64,000 nt of DNA from Amycolatopsis tolypomycina (lineage in GTDB: Bacteria > Actinomycetota > Actinomycetes > Mycobacteriales > Pseudonocardiaceae), in the NCBI RefSeq assembly GCF_900105945.1, contig NZ_FNSO01000004.1:6514001-6578000 (forward strand), in the 5' to 3' direction. Positions 22,420 to 29,903 of the stretch are shown here, one piece after another. Numbering within the stretch: position 1 is the stretch's first letter; each line of letters starts with the position of its first letter. The notes beneath the pieces were generated by a model that saw nothing but the letters and a program-made list of their open reading frames with translations, was not told the DNA's origin and did not search any database. Both the position numbers and the translations under genes were made by a program.

Positions 22420-23487
22420 TTGCGACGAGCTTTGGGCCTGATCTTGCTGGCGCTGGGGGTCTTCGCGGTCGCCGGGGCGGTGCTGCTGCCGACCTACGTC
22501 TACCCGAGGCTCGCCAAGGTGCCGCTCGACCAGGATTCGACGTCGGTGCTGGAAGGCACCGCGAGCAAGGTCCTCGCCGTGACCGACAAGGGCGCCGGCC
22601 CGGTCACCGAGATCCGCAAGGACGCCAAGCTGACCGCCACCGCCCGCGTCCAGGCGAACTTCGCCCGGCCGGAGATGCGCGCGGACACCGACTACGCGGT
22701 CTGGCTGCTCGCCGTGCAGGTCAAGGACGACGACGACGGCACCGTGGTCAGCGCGAGCAAGCGGCAGGTCTGCTTCGACCGGCGCACCGCCGAGGGCTAC
22801 GACCCGCGTGGCGACGCCGACCCGAAGTGCACCAAGGAAAGCAGCTACGTCACCGAACTGAAGGACAAGGCCGACAAGGACGGCGAGAAGCCGCCGGAGC
22901 AGAACATCTACCAGTCCCAGCCCGGCCTGAACTTCAAGTTCCCCTTCGGCACCGAGCAGAAGGACTACCAGGTCTACGACGACAACACCGGCAAGGCCGT
23001 CACGGCCCGGTTCACCGGCACCGAAGAGGTGAACGGGATCGAGACGTACAAGTTCGTCCAGACCATCGGCGACACCAAGCTCGAGACGAAGTCGGTGCCG
23101 GGCTCGCTCGTCGGCCTCACCGACCCGACCGTCGACGCCGACCTCTACTACCGCGGCATCAACACGATGTGGGTGGAGCCGGTCACCGGGGTCCAGGTGA
23201 AGCAGCAGCAACAGCAGCACCAGGAACTGCGACCGGCCACCGGCGCGCCGACCGTCGTGTTCGACGGGACGCTGGCCTACAACGGCGAGACGATCGCGAA
23301 GATGGTCGACCAGATCAACGAGAACAAGGGCAAGCTGGAGTTCCTGTCGAGCACCGGCCCGCTGTGGCTCGGCATCGGCGGCGGGGTGCTGATCGTCGGC
23401 GCCGTCTACCTGCTGGCCCGCCGTCGCCCGGCCGCCCCGCCGGCCCCGCCGGCGCGGCGACGGGTTCCGGTCGGCGCGGGACGTTAG
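22420..23487 (+). CDS. DUF3068 membrane-anchored protein (Rv0227c-like)
   Basis: A 355-residue actinobacterial envelope protein. An amino-terminal helix (LGLILLALGVFAVAGAVLLPTYVYPRL) and a carboxyl-terminal helix (LWLGIGGGVLIVGAVYLLA) bracket a large extracytoplasmic domain. Features such as QVCFDRRTAEGY, QPGLNFKFPFGTEQKDY and YYRGINTMWVEPVTGVQV are DUF3068 hallmarks (porin/PorA-like family). TTG 22420 has a perfectly spaced GGAGG. It neighbours a methyltransferase, a GT4 and aftD, as in mycobacterial Rv0224c-Rv0236c. Its role in arabinan or envelope assembly is inferred. Confidence 0.88.
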   Translation: MRRALGLILLALGVFAVAGAVLLPTYVYPRLAKVPLDQDSTSVLEGTASKVLAVTDKGAGPVTEIRKDAKLTATARVQANFARPEMRADTDYAVWLLAVQVKDDDDGTVVSASKRQVCFDRRTAEGYDPRGDADPKCTKESSYVTELKDKADKDGEKPPEQNIYQSQPGLNFKFPFGTEQKDYQVYDDNTGKAVTARFTGTEEVNGIETYKFVQTIGDTKLETKSVPGSLVGLTDPTVDADLYYRGINTMWVEPVTGVQVKQQQQQHQELRPATGAPTVVFDGTLAYNGETIAKMVDQINENKGKLEFLSSTGPLWLGIGGGVLIVGAVYLLARRRPAAPPAPPARRRVPVGAGR

Positions 23488-24242
23488 CGTTTCTTCAGCA
23501 CGAGCACGAGATTCCAGGAAGCAATTTCACGGAGGCCGGGAATCCGCACGATCCACATCGCCCAGCTCGGGTGGTACCGCGGATACCCGGCCACCAGGTC
23601 GGCGAGCGGCGTCGTCTTCGCCCAGCGGAGCGCGGCGCCGACCGAAACCGGGAACAGGCTTTCCCCGAATTTGTTCTTCGGCTGCTTCCCGAATTTGCGC
23701 AGATAACGGCTCCGAGCGTAGTAGCCACCGAGGAAATGCCACGGCGCGGTCTCGTGGCCACCCCACGGCGAATACCACGGCGTGAACGACGCGAACACCG
23801 TGCCGCCGGGCTTGGTCACCCGGCACATCTCGGCGAGCATGACCCACGGCTCGGAGACGTGCTCCAGTACGTTCGACGAGTAGCAGATGTCCACGGAACC
23901 GCTGCGCACGGGCAGTTCCGTGCCGCTCGCGCGGATCATGTTCTCCCCCGGCTCGCCGCGGGCGGACAGCTCGCCGACGTCCGGGTCCAAGCCGAGGTAG
24001 ACCGCGCCGGCCGCGCGGAAGGCGTCCGAAAAATAGCCGGGGCCGCCGCCGACGTCGAGGATCGTGCGCCCGGACAGCGGAGTGTGCGCCGCCAACTGCC
24101 GGACGGAGTCGGCGGCGAGCGCGGAATAGAAGCCGTCCGGGTCCGTCTGCTCGGTGAGAAAAGTGCGGAACAGAGTCACGGAACGACGGAGCGTGGCGCG
24201 ATGCGGCCGGGCCGTCGCGACGAGAACCGGATTACCTACCAT
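23484..24242 (-). CDS. SAM-dependent methyltransferase (Rv0224c-like)
   Basis: A 252-residue class I methyltransferase: motif I TILDVGGGPGYFSDAFRAAGAVYLGLDPD, then GTELPVRSGSVDICYSSNVLEHVSEPWVMLAEMCRVTKPGG and the late SPWGGHETAPWHFLGG. This matches the methyltransferase that begins the mycobacterial arabinan-linked cluster. The acceptor is unknown, perhaps a lipid or glycan precursor. It overlaps the DUF3068 gene at the stops and diverges from the GT4, with a dyad element in the shared promoter. Confidence 0.88.
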   Translation of the reverse strand: MVGNPVLVATARPHRATLRRSVTLFRTFLTEQTDPDGFYSALAADSVRQLAAHTPLSGRTILDVGGGPGYFSDAFRAAGAVYLGLDPDVGELSARGEPGENMIRASGTELPVRSGSVDICYSSNVLEHVSEPWVMLAEMCRVTKPGGTVFASFTPWYSPWGGHETAPWHFLGGYYARSRYLRKFGKQPKNKFGESLFPVSVGAALRWAKTTPLADLVAGYPRYHPSWAMWIVRIPGLREIASWNLVLVLKKR

Positions 24243-24277
24243 TGAACCGTCGCTTTCCCGAATACGTTCATCTAGGG

Positions 24278-24293
24278 TGTACGCACCAGTAAC
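24278..24293. promoter_or_regulatory. Dyad-like element between methyltransferase and GT4
   Basis: Minus strand GTTACT-GGTG-CGTACA. It differs at only two of 16 bases from the element at 26802-26817 and preserves the TTAC...GTA skeleton of the other cluster elements. It sits about 35 bp from both divergent starts, where it could control both genes. Confidence 0.5.
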
Positions 24294-24325
24294 CTAGCAC
24301 CGTCGCTACAGTTTGGAAAAACCCG

Positions 24326-25471
24326 ATGGAACGTCCTCGTGTGCTCCTCCTCAACTGGCGCGACACCGGCCACCCCGAAGGCGGCGGTTCGGAACGCTAC
24401 GTCGAGCGCATGGCCGAAGGCCTGGCCAGAGCGGGGTACCGGGTCGAGATCCAGTGCGCCGCCTACCCGGGCGCGACCGCGGGCGAGTGGCGCGACGGCG
24501 TCCGCTACCGGCGCCGCGGCAACAAGTTCGGCGTCTACGCGCACGCGTTGCGCGCCATCCGCCGGGCCCGCGCCGATCTCGTGGTGGACGTGCAGAACGG
24601 CATGCCGTTCTTCGCCCGGCTGGTCGCCGGCTGCCCGGTGCTGGTGCTCGTGCACCACGTCCACAAGGAACAGTGGATCAGCGCGCTCGGCGAGACGCTG
24701 GGCCGGGTCGGCTGGTGGATCGAGTCGCGGCTGGCGCCGTGGCTGTTCCGCAAGTGCCGCTACATCACCGTTTCCGAGGTCACCAAGGCCGAACTGGCGG
24801 AGCTGGGCATCGGCCGCGAGCGGGTCACGGTGGTCCCGAACGGCCTCGACGCGCCCCCGCCCTGCACGTCCGAACGGGACGGCGAACCCACCCTGGTCGC
24901 GGTGAGCAGGCTGGTGCCGCACAAGCGGATCGAGCACGCCATCGACGTCGTCGCGCGGCTCGCGCGGCGCTGGCCGTCCCTGCGGCTGGAGGTCGTCGGC
25001 CAGGGGCCGTGGGACGAGGTGCTGCGCGCCCACGCGGCCGCGCGCGGGGTCGCCGACCGGGTCGTCCTGCACGGCTGGGTCGACGAGCAGGCCAAGCACG
25101 AGATCCTCGCGCGCTCGTGGCTGCACCTGTGCCCGTCGGTCAAGGAGGGCTGGGGCATCGTCATCATGGAGGCCGCGGCGCACGGCGTGCCCTCGGTCGC
25201 CTACCGCGCCGCCGGCGGCGTTCGCGAGTCCATTGTGGAAGGGCGCACCGGACTGCTGGCCGACGACTTCGACGATTTCACCGCCCAGGTCGAAGGTCTG
25301 CTCGCCGACGCCCCGCGCCGCGCGGCGCTGGGCCTGGCGGGTGCCGAGCGGGCCGGCGAGTACAGCTGGGACGCGAGCGCCGGGCAGTTCGAGTCACTCG
25401 TGCGGGACGTCGCCGGCTGTCCGGTGCCCCGCCCGCGCACCCTGGTCCCGGAGCTCGCCCCGCGGACTTGA
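24326..25471 (+). CDS. Family 4 glycosyltransferase (Rv0225-like)
   Basis: A 381-residue GT-B glycosyltransferase. The amino half has WRDTGHPEGGGSERYVERMAEGLARAGYRVEI (acceptor-side glycine loop). The carboxyl half has LVAVSRLVPHKRIEHAIDVVARL and the GT4 signature LCPSVKEGWGIVIMEAAAHGVPSVAYRAAGGVRESIVEGRTGLLADD, with the E(x7)E donor-binding pair. It is cytosolic and uses a nucleotide sugar; donor unknown. The position opposite the methyltransferase matches mycobacterial Rv0225. Confidence 0.9.
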   Translation: MERPRVLLLNWRDTGHPEGGGSERYVERMAEGLARAGYRVEIQCAAYPGATAGEWRDGVRYRRRGNKFGVYAHALRAIRRARADLVVDVQNGMPFFARLVAGCPVLVLVHHVHKEQWISALGETLGRVGWWIESRLAPWLFRKCRYITVSEVTKAELAELGIGRERVTVVPNGLDAPPPCTSERDGEPTLVAVSRLVPHKRIEHAIDVVARLARRWPSLRLEVVGQGPWDEVLRAHAAARGVADRVVLHGWVDEQAKHEILARSWLHLCPSVKEGWGIVIMEAAAHGVPSVAYRAAGGVRESIVEGRTGLLADDFDDFTAQVEGLLADAPRRAALGLAGAERAGEYSWDASAGQFESLVRDVAGCPVPRPRTLVPELAPRT

Positions 25472-25474
25472 TGC

Positions 25475-25526
25475 CATGAAAGACTCTTTCAGTGCACCGG
25501 ACGTCATGAAAGAGTCGTTCATGTCA
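25475..25526. repeat. Repeat family 2 copy (TGAAAGA hairpins)
   Basis: TGAAAGA-c-TCTTTCA (25477-25491) is a tight hairpin. GTCATGAAAGAGTCGTTCA follows (to 25521), matching an arm of the 11187 repeat. Again it sits between converging genes: the GT4 and the acyltransferase. Confidence 0.75.
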
Positions 25527-26573
25527 TTGCCGCGCCGCCTGGTCCCGTACTGCGTCCCGGAACTCGCCCAGGAGCCGGGCGGCCGCGGCCGCGTCGAAGT
25601 CCTTGCGGCGGGCCCGCACCGTGACGGTGGTCTGCCCGCCGGTCGTCGCCACGCCGAACGCCACGCCTGACCGGCCGCTCGCGGCCGGGTAGAACGCCAG
25701 CGACCGCACGGTGTCCCCGGTGGACACCAGGCCGAGGTTCGACACCAGGAACGTCGAACCGAGCCTGCTCGCCAGCAGCCGGGTGCCCAGCCGGGCGACG
25801 CGGCTGCTGCGGGCGGGGAAGTCCGGCTCCGGCGGCTGGGCCGCGAGCACCGCCGCGACGTCCGCGCCGCGGCCCAGCCGCAGCCGGAAGAACGCGCTGT
25901 CGTGCACCGGTTCCGGCGCCGCGCCGGACCTCCGCGACGCGCCCAGCGCGGCCACCACGCGGGCGGTACGGGCGCCGTGCGCGCGGTTCCAGCGTTCGGT
26001 GGCGCGGGCGGCGGCCGCGACGAACCCCGCGGCGCCCAGCCGCAGGCCCGGCTCGTGGCCGGCCACGAAGACGTCTCCCGCGGCCTCGCGACCACGTTCG
26101 GGGGTGATCCGGCCCGGTGGCGCGAAAAGCGCCTCAGCGAGCCGCTGGAGGGCCGAAACGGCAAAGGGTTTGCCACCCGCGCGTTCGCCGATCCCCCGTG
26201 CCGCCGAGGAAACCGGGACGTCGAGCAGGATGCCGAGCAGGGACAGCAGGCCCAGGCCGTCGAGGGCGCCGTGGTGCGCGGCGACGAGTAACGTCGTTTC
26301 GCCGGTGGCGACGCGCACCAGGGGCGCGCCCCGTTCGTAGGGCGCCGAGGCGAAGCGGTCCCGGACTTCCGTCAGGTCGGTGCTCCGCTCGATGTCGGGC
26401 ACCACACCGAGGTGCGGGTACTGCCGGCCCGCGTCCGCGAGCCGCGCCCGGAGCTTCTCCGGTTCCGGTGCGGCCGCGCCGAGTTCCGCTTCGAGGAGGA
26501 TGCTCCAGGAAACGGTGGGGTCGCCGTAGAGCCCGACGACGCGGTGCGCGTGGTCGGAGGCGAGCCGGGTCAC
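25524..26573 (-). CDS. HHxxxDG acyltransferase-like protein
   Basis: A 349-residue protein of the chloramphenicol-acetyltransferase/condensation superfamily. The catalytic motif is HHGALDG (in LLVAAHHGALDGLGLLSLLGILLD), followed by a late structural region RLGTRLLASRLGSTFLVSNLGLVS. Relatives include PapA- and wax-ester-synthase-like acyltransferases. It is the third gene of a tight operon after the GT-C-like and DUF2613 genes (3-bp gaps), so it may acylate an arabinan or lipid-linked intermediate; that is inference. Start GTG 26573. Confidence 0.78.
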   Translation of the reverse strand: MTRLASDHAHRVVGLYGDPTVSWSILLEAELGAAAPEPEKLRARLADAGRQYPHLGVVPDIERSTDLTEVRDRFASAPYERGAPLVRVATGETTLLVAAHHGALDGLGLLSLLGILLDVPVSSAARGIGERAGGKPFAVSALQRLAEALFAPPGRITPERGREAAGDVFVAGHEPGLRLGAAGFVAAAARATERWNRAHGARTARVVAALGASRRSGAAPEPVHDSAFFRLRLGRGADVAAVLAAQPPEPDFPARSSRVARLGTRLLASRLGSTFLVSNLGLVSTGDTVRSLAFYPAASGRSGVAFGVATTGGQTTVTVRARRKDFDAAAAARLLGEFRDAVRDQAARQ

Positions 26574-26576
26574 GCG

Positions 26577-26759
26577 TCAGCGGTCCCCGTAGAGCTTGAG
26601 CGGGTGGTCGGCAGGGTTGTACTTCACCTGCGCGTTGAGCTTCGCCTGCACCGGCGCGGCGGTGTCCGGGTCGGCCGAGGTGATGAGGGCGAAACCGCCC
26701 GCTGTCGCCGCCCCGCCGCCGATGATGACGGCGACGATCGCGCCGATGACCGTGCCCAC
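26577..26759 (-). CDS. DUF2613 small membrane protein
   Basis: A 60-residue protein with one Gly/Ala-rich membrane helix (VIGAIVAVIIGGGAATAGGFALI) and a short polar tail (AKLNAQVKYNPADHPLKLYGDR). The family is found next to aftD in mycobacteria (Rv0236A-like). It probably spans or is exported across the membrane; function unknown. The gaps of 3 bp on each side show it is co-transcribed with both neighbours. Confidence 0.87.
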   Translation of the reverse strand: MGTVIGAIVAVIIGGGAATAGGFALITSADPDTAAPVQAKLNAQVKYNPADHPLKLYGDR

Positions 26760-26762
26760 GAG

Positions 26763-28439
26763 TCACTCCTTCCGCGGCGGGAGAATCCTGCCGCGGCCCA
26801 ATGTACGCATCGGTAACATGCGACACAACACTGCGACGCACAGCAACGTGAGCGCTACTCCGTTCGCCAGCAAGGCGGGCGTCCACGACACCGCTTTCAC
26901 CGGCGGCTCACCCGGCGTCCGGTACAGCGTCAGCCAGTCACCCGACCACACCTGCGTCGCGCCGGCGAGCAGCTGCGGGTCCACGTAGCCGGGTGTGCCG
27001 TGCTCGACGAGGATCCAGCCGATGCCCGCGTCGGTCAGCTCCCGCGCGGACGTCGCGGCGCGGACGTCGCCGATCCTCGGGTCCTCGCCGGCCACGCGCT
27101 CGCTGCCGACCTGCAGGGTGTCGTCCATCAGCACGGGTTTCGGCAGCACGCGCGGCGCCGGGTCGAGCTGGGTGCGGTCGTCGTTCCAGGCGAACCCGCG
27201 GAACGCCGAGAGCGGCAACGCCAGCACGTCGCCGGGCCGGTCACCGAGCTTTTCGGACACTGCCTGCCAGTCGGCCGGGTACCGCGCGGTGCCGAGCCGC
27301 CCGAAGCCGCCCCACGCCAGGTCCGGCATGGTGAGCAGCGGGAAGACCACAGCCGCCGTCAGCAGGGCCACACGTCCGCTTTTCAGCTTCGCCGCGGCGA
27401 ACTCGACGGCCAGCGCGAAGCCCAGCGCGAGCGGCAAGGCCCACCAGGCCACCCATTTCTGGGCGTCACGCAGCAGTCCGGCACCGGGCACGTACCGCGT
27501 CGCGGCGGTCAGCAGCGCGTCGCCGCCCGGCAAGGTCGCCAGGGACGCGAGGAAGACGCCGAGGACACCGAGCGCGGTCAACGAGCGGACCGGCGCCTTC
27601 CCCCACCGGTTCGCGAGCGGCCAGAGCCCGGCGACCGCGATCGCGACGACGATGAGCGTCAGCACGGGAACCAGCGGTACGGCCCGGCTGGCGGGCACGG
27701 TTTCGGCGTTCCAGATGCCGCCGAGCCCCAGCACGCTCAGCAGCGCGGGACCCCAGCTTTCGGCGCGGGCGCTGAACGCCGTGACGCCGGCCGGGTCGGA
27801 GAACGTGCCACCGGCGTTGAGGAACGTCGGGACGAGCCAGGGCAGGTTGAGCACAATGGCGAGCGGGACCGTCTGCCAGAGCCGCCTCGAGCCGGCGGCC
27901 ACGACCATGACGGCGACCGCGAGGACGCCACCCGGCGGCGTCAGAACGGCCGGGGCGCAGGCGATCACCAGCTTCGGCAGGGCACGGGGTTCGTGCCTGC
28001 GCGCGGCGAGCCCGGCGGCGGCGATCCACGGCAGGCTCGCGTACGCCAGCAGCAGCGGCCAGTGCCCGATGAACAGCCGTTCCGCGAAGTACGGCGTCCA
28101 CGCGTACGCGGTCGCGGCGACGAGCCGGGTGCCGAGGTGCTCGGTGGGGACGAGCCGTCCCGCGCCGAGCGCGGCGAAGAAGACGGCCAGGAGCAGGACG
28201 AGCTTCTGGACGAGGTCGCCCGGCAGCACGGTGGTGGCGAGCGCGACGGCGGCGTCGGCGGGGACGGACCGCGGCAGCGTGCCGCCGATCCCGAAGGCGT
28301 CCGGCACGAAGTACTGCCGGGGCGCGAACACCATGTCGTAGCTCAGGACGAACCCGCGGCCCAGCAGCGGCCCGCAGACGGCGAACGCCAGCGCGGCGGA
28401 CAGCACGGGGAGGGCGAGCCGCCTGCTCGGTGCGTCCAC
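26763..28439 (-). CDS. Polytopic GT-C-like membrane protein (Rv0226c-like)
   Basis: A 558-residue protein with about a dozen predicted helices, then a soluble carboxyl part and a last helix (LLANGVALTLLCVAVLCRML). Early sequences LGRGFVLSYDMVFAPRQYFVPDAFGIGG and LFIGHWPLLLAYASLPWI resemble the conserved transmembrane protein in the mycobacterial cluster. It may be a glycosyltransferase or a scaffold for arabinan assembly. GTG 28439 follows AAGGAAGG. A TTA codon, rare in this genome, occurs near the 3' end at the embedded element (26802-26817). Confidence 0.82.
   Translation of the reverse strand: MDAPSRRLALPVLSAALAFAVCGPLLGRGFVLSYDMVFAPRQYFVPDAFGIGGTLPRSVPADAAVALATTVLPGDLVQKLVLLLAVFFAALGAGRLVPTEHLGTRLVAATAYAWTPYFAERLFIGHWPLLLAYASLPWIAAAGLAARRHEPRALPKLVIACAPAVLTPPGGVLAVAVMVVAAGSRRLWQTVPLAIVLNLPWLVPTFLNAGGTFSDPAGVTAFSARAESWGPALLSVLGLGGIWNAETVPASRAVPLVPVLTLIVVAIAVAGLWPLANRWGKAPVRSLTALGVLGVFLASLATLPGGDALLTAATRYVPGAGLLRDAQKWVAWWALPLALGFALAVEFAAAKLKSGRVALLTAAVVFPLLTMPDLAWGGFGRLGTARYPADWQAVSEKLGDRPGDVLALPLSAFRGFAWNDDRTQLDPAPRVLPKPVLMDDTLQVGSERVAGEDPRIGDVRAATSARELTDAGIGWILVEHGTPGYVDPQLLAGATQVWSGDWLTLYRTPGEPPVKAVSWTPALLANGVALTLLCVAVLCRMLPMRTLGRGRILPPRKE
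26802..26817. promoter_or_regulatory. Cluster element embedded in coding sequence
   Basis: Minus strand GTTACC-GATG-CGTACA. It lies inside the last codons of the preceding gene, 43-58 bp before the DUF2613 start, and forces the rare codons TTA and ACA. It could drive a sub-operon promoter for DUF2613 and the acyltransferase. Function inferred from similarity to the 24278 element. Confidence 0.45.
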
Positions 28440-28481
28440 GGCCCTTCCTTTCCGGTGCGTGCGCGGTTATGGTCCCTGGTC

Positions 28482-28497
28482 ATTACCCGCCGGTAAT
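28482..28497. promoter_or_regulatory. Dyad element ATTACC-N4-GGTAAT between GT-C-like and flippase genes
   Basis: Perfect arms with spacer CGCC, extended to CATTACC/GGTAATG. It is 42 bp from the divergent GTG (28439) and 12 bp from the TTG (28510), so one site could govern both transcripts. Confidence 0.7.
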
Positions 28498-28509
28498 GGG
28501 AGCACCCCG

Positions 28510-29712
28510 TTGAGCGTAGACACCGAAGTCCCGGCGCGGACCGGCAACCGGGTCGCGGCGATCCTCGTCTCACTCGCGCTCGCGGGCAACAACGCGGCGA
28601 GCTACGTGCTGAGCCTGGCCGCCGCGCGCCTCCTCGCGCCCGGCGCGTTCGGGGAGCTGAGCTCGCTGCTGGCGGTGCTGGTCGTCGGCGTCGTCCCGGC
28701 GATGGGCCTGCAGACGGTGGTGGCGCTGCGGGTGGCGCGCTCGCCCGGGCTGGCCGAGGGGTCGCTGTTCGCGCTCGGCCTGGTGACGAGCGCGATCGTC
28801 GCGACGACGGCGTTGATGCTGAGCCCGTTGCTGGTGCTGTTGCTGCACCTGGGTTCGCTGGCGCCGGCGCTGCTGGTGACGGCGGCGCTCGGGCCGCTGA
28901 CGCTGCTGGGCGTGTTCCACGGTCTCCTGCAGGGCAGCCACCGGTTCGCGGTGCTGTCGGGGCTGATCGCGCTGGAGGGCGTGGGCAAGGTCGGCGGTTC
29001 GCTGGCGGGGCTGCTGGTTTCGGGCACCCCGACCGGCGCGCTGGCCGGGGCGGCGATCGGTTCCCTGGCGGTGGTCGTGGCGGGCTGGCAGCTGTGCGGC
29101 CGCCCGCGTCCCCGCTGGGCCGACCGCCACGGCGGCGAGGTGTTCCACACGGCGCAGGCGATGCTGGCGCTGGTGCTGCTGGTGAACCTGGACCTGGTCC
29201 TGGCCCGGCACACGCTTTTGGCGGGCGAAGCGGGCCAGTACGCGCTGGGGGCGATCGTCACGAAGATCGCGTACTGGCTGCCGCAGGCGGTGGGCGTGCT
29301 GGTGCTGCCGCGGTTCGCGGTGTCCGACCGCCGTCGCCGGGTCCTGCCGGTGGCGCTCGCGGTCTGTGCCTGCCTGGACGCGCTGGTGCTGCTGGTGTCG
29401 CTGGTGCTGGGACCTTCGCTGCTGGCGGTGATCGGGGGCGCGCGGTACGCGGGCAGCACGATGCCGGTGTGGCCGTTCGCGCTGGCGGGATCGCTGCTGG
29501 CCCTGGTCCAGATCCTGCTGTACGCCCGCCTCGCGGACGGCGACCGGCGCGTGACGGCCCTGATGTGGTCGGCGGTCGGCGTGGAGGCACTGCTGATCAC
29601 GACGTGGCTGCACGGGTCACCCACCCAGGTGGTGACAGCGGCGGCCTGCACGGCCGGAGCCCTGGCCGCGGCCGGGGCGGTTCTCGAGGTCCGGTCGCGC
29701 AAACCGGCCTGA
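28510..29712 (+). CDS. Polysaccharide flippase-like MATE/MOP protein
   Basis: A 400-residue protein with about 12 hydrophobic helices. The opening NRVAAILVSLALAGNNAASYVLSLAAARLLAPGAFGELSSLLAVLVV resembles oligosaccharide flippases (Wzx/MOP). It would move a lipid-linked glycan across the membrane for use by AftD-type enzymes; substrate inferred from context only. TTG 28510 with GGGAG 7 bp upstream is chosen. It converges on aftD with a family-1 repeat between. Confidence 0.8.
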   Translation: MSVDTEVPARTGNRVAAILVSLALAGNNAASYVLSLAAARLLAPGAFGELSSLLAVLVVGVVPAMGLQTVVALRVARSPGLAEGSLFALGLVTSAIVATTALMLSPLLVLLLHLGSLAPALLVTAALGPLTLLGVFHGLLQGSHRFAVLSGLIALEGVGKVGGSLAGLLVSGTPTGALAGAAIGSLAVVVAGWQLCGRPRPRWADRHGGEVFHTAQAMLALVLLVNLDLVLARHTLLAGEAGQYALGAIVTKIAYWLPQAVGVLVLPRFAVSDRRRRVLPVALAVCACLDALVLLVSLVLGPSLLAVIGGARYAGSTMPVWPFALAGSLLALVQILLYARLADGDRRVTALMWSAVGVEALLITTWLHGSPTQVVTAAACTAGALAAAGAVLEVRSRKPA

Positions 29713-29764
29713 GCAGCCCCCGTTTTCCACGCTACCGGCAGGCACCGACACTTTTCGGCCCCAA

Positions 29765-29879
29765 GCGCCCCAATGTGGCGTTGGTTGCGTCCAACGCACC
29801 GAACGCCACATTGGGTGCGCTGGACGCACCGAACGCCACATTGGGTGCGCTGGACGCACCGAACGCCACATTGGGGCGC
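29765..29879. repeat. Palindromic repeat (family 1)
   Basis: It opens GCGCCCCAATGTGGCGTTGG and closes with the inverse ending TTGGGGCGC. In between, the inverse unit CACCGAACGCCACATTGGGT is repeated in tandem with a 30-bp period, the opposite orientation bias to the 21471 copy. It lies between the converging flippase and aftD genes. Confidence 0.9.
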
Positions 29880-29903
29880 ATCGTCGGGAGCGTGGGGCCC
29901 GGG

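Noticed and set aside
27000..28496. Gln/Arg-rich plus-strand frame antisense to the GT-C-like gene
   Set aside because: Composition is that of a shadow frame; the minus strand has membrane helices and tight operon spacing.
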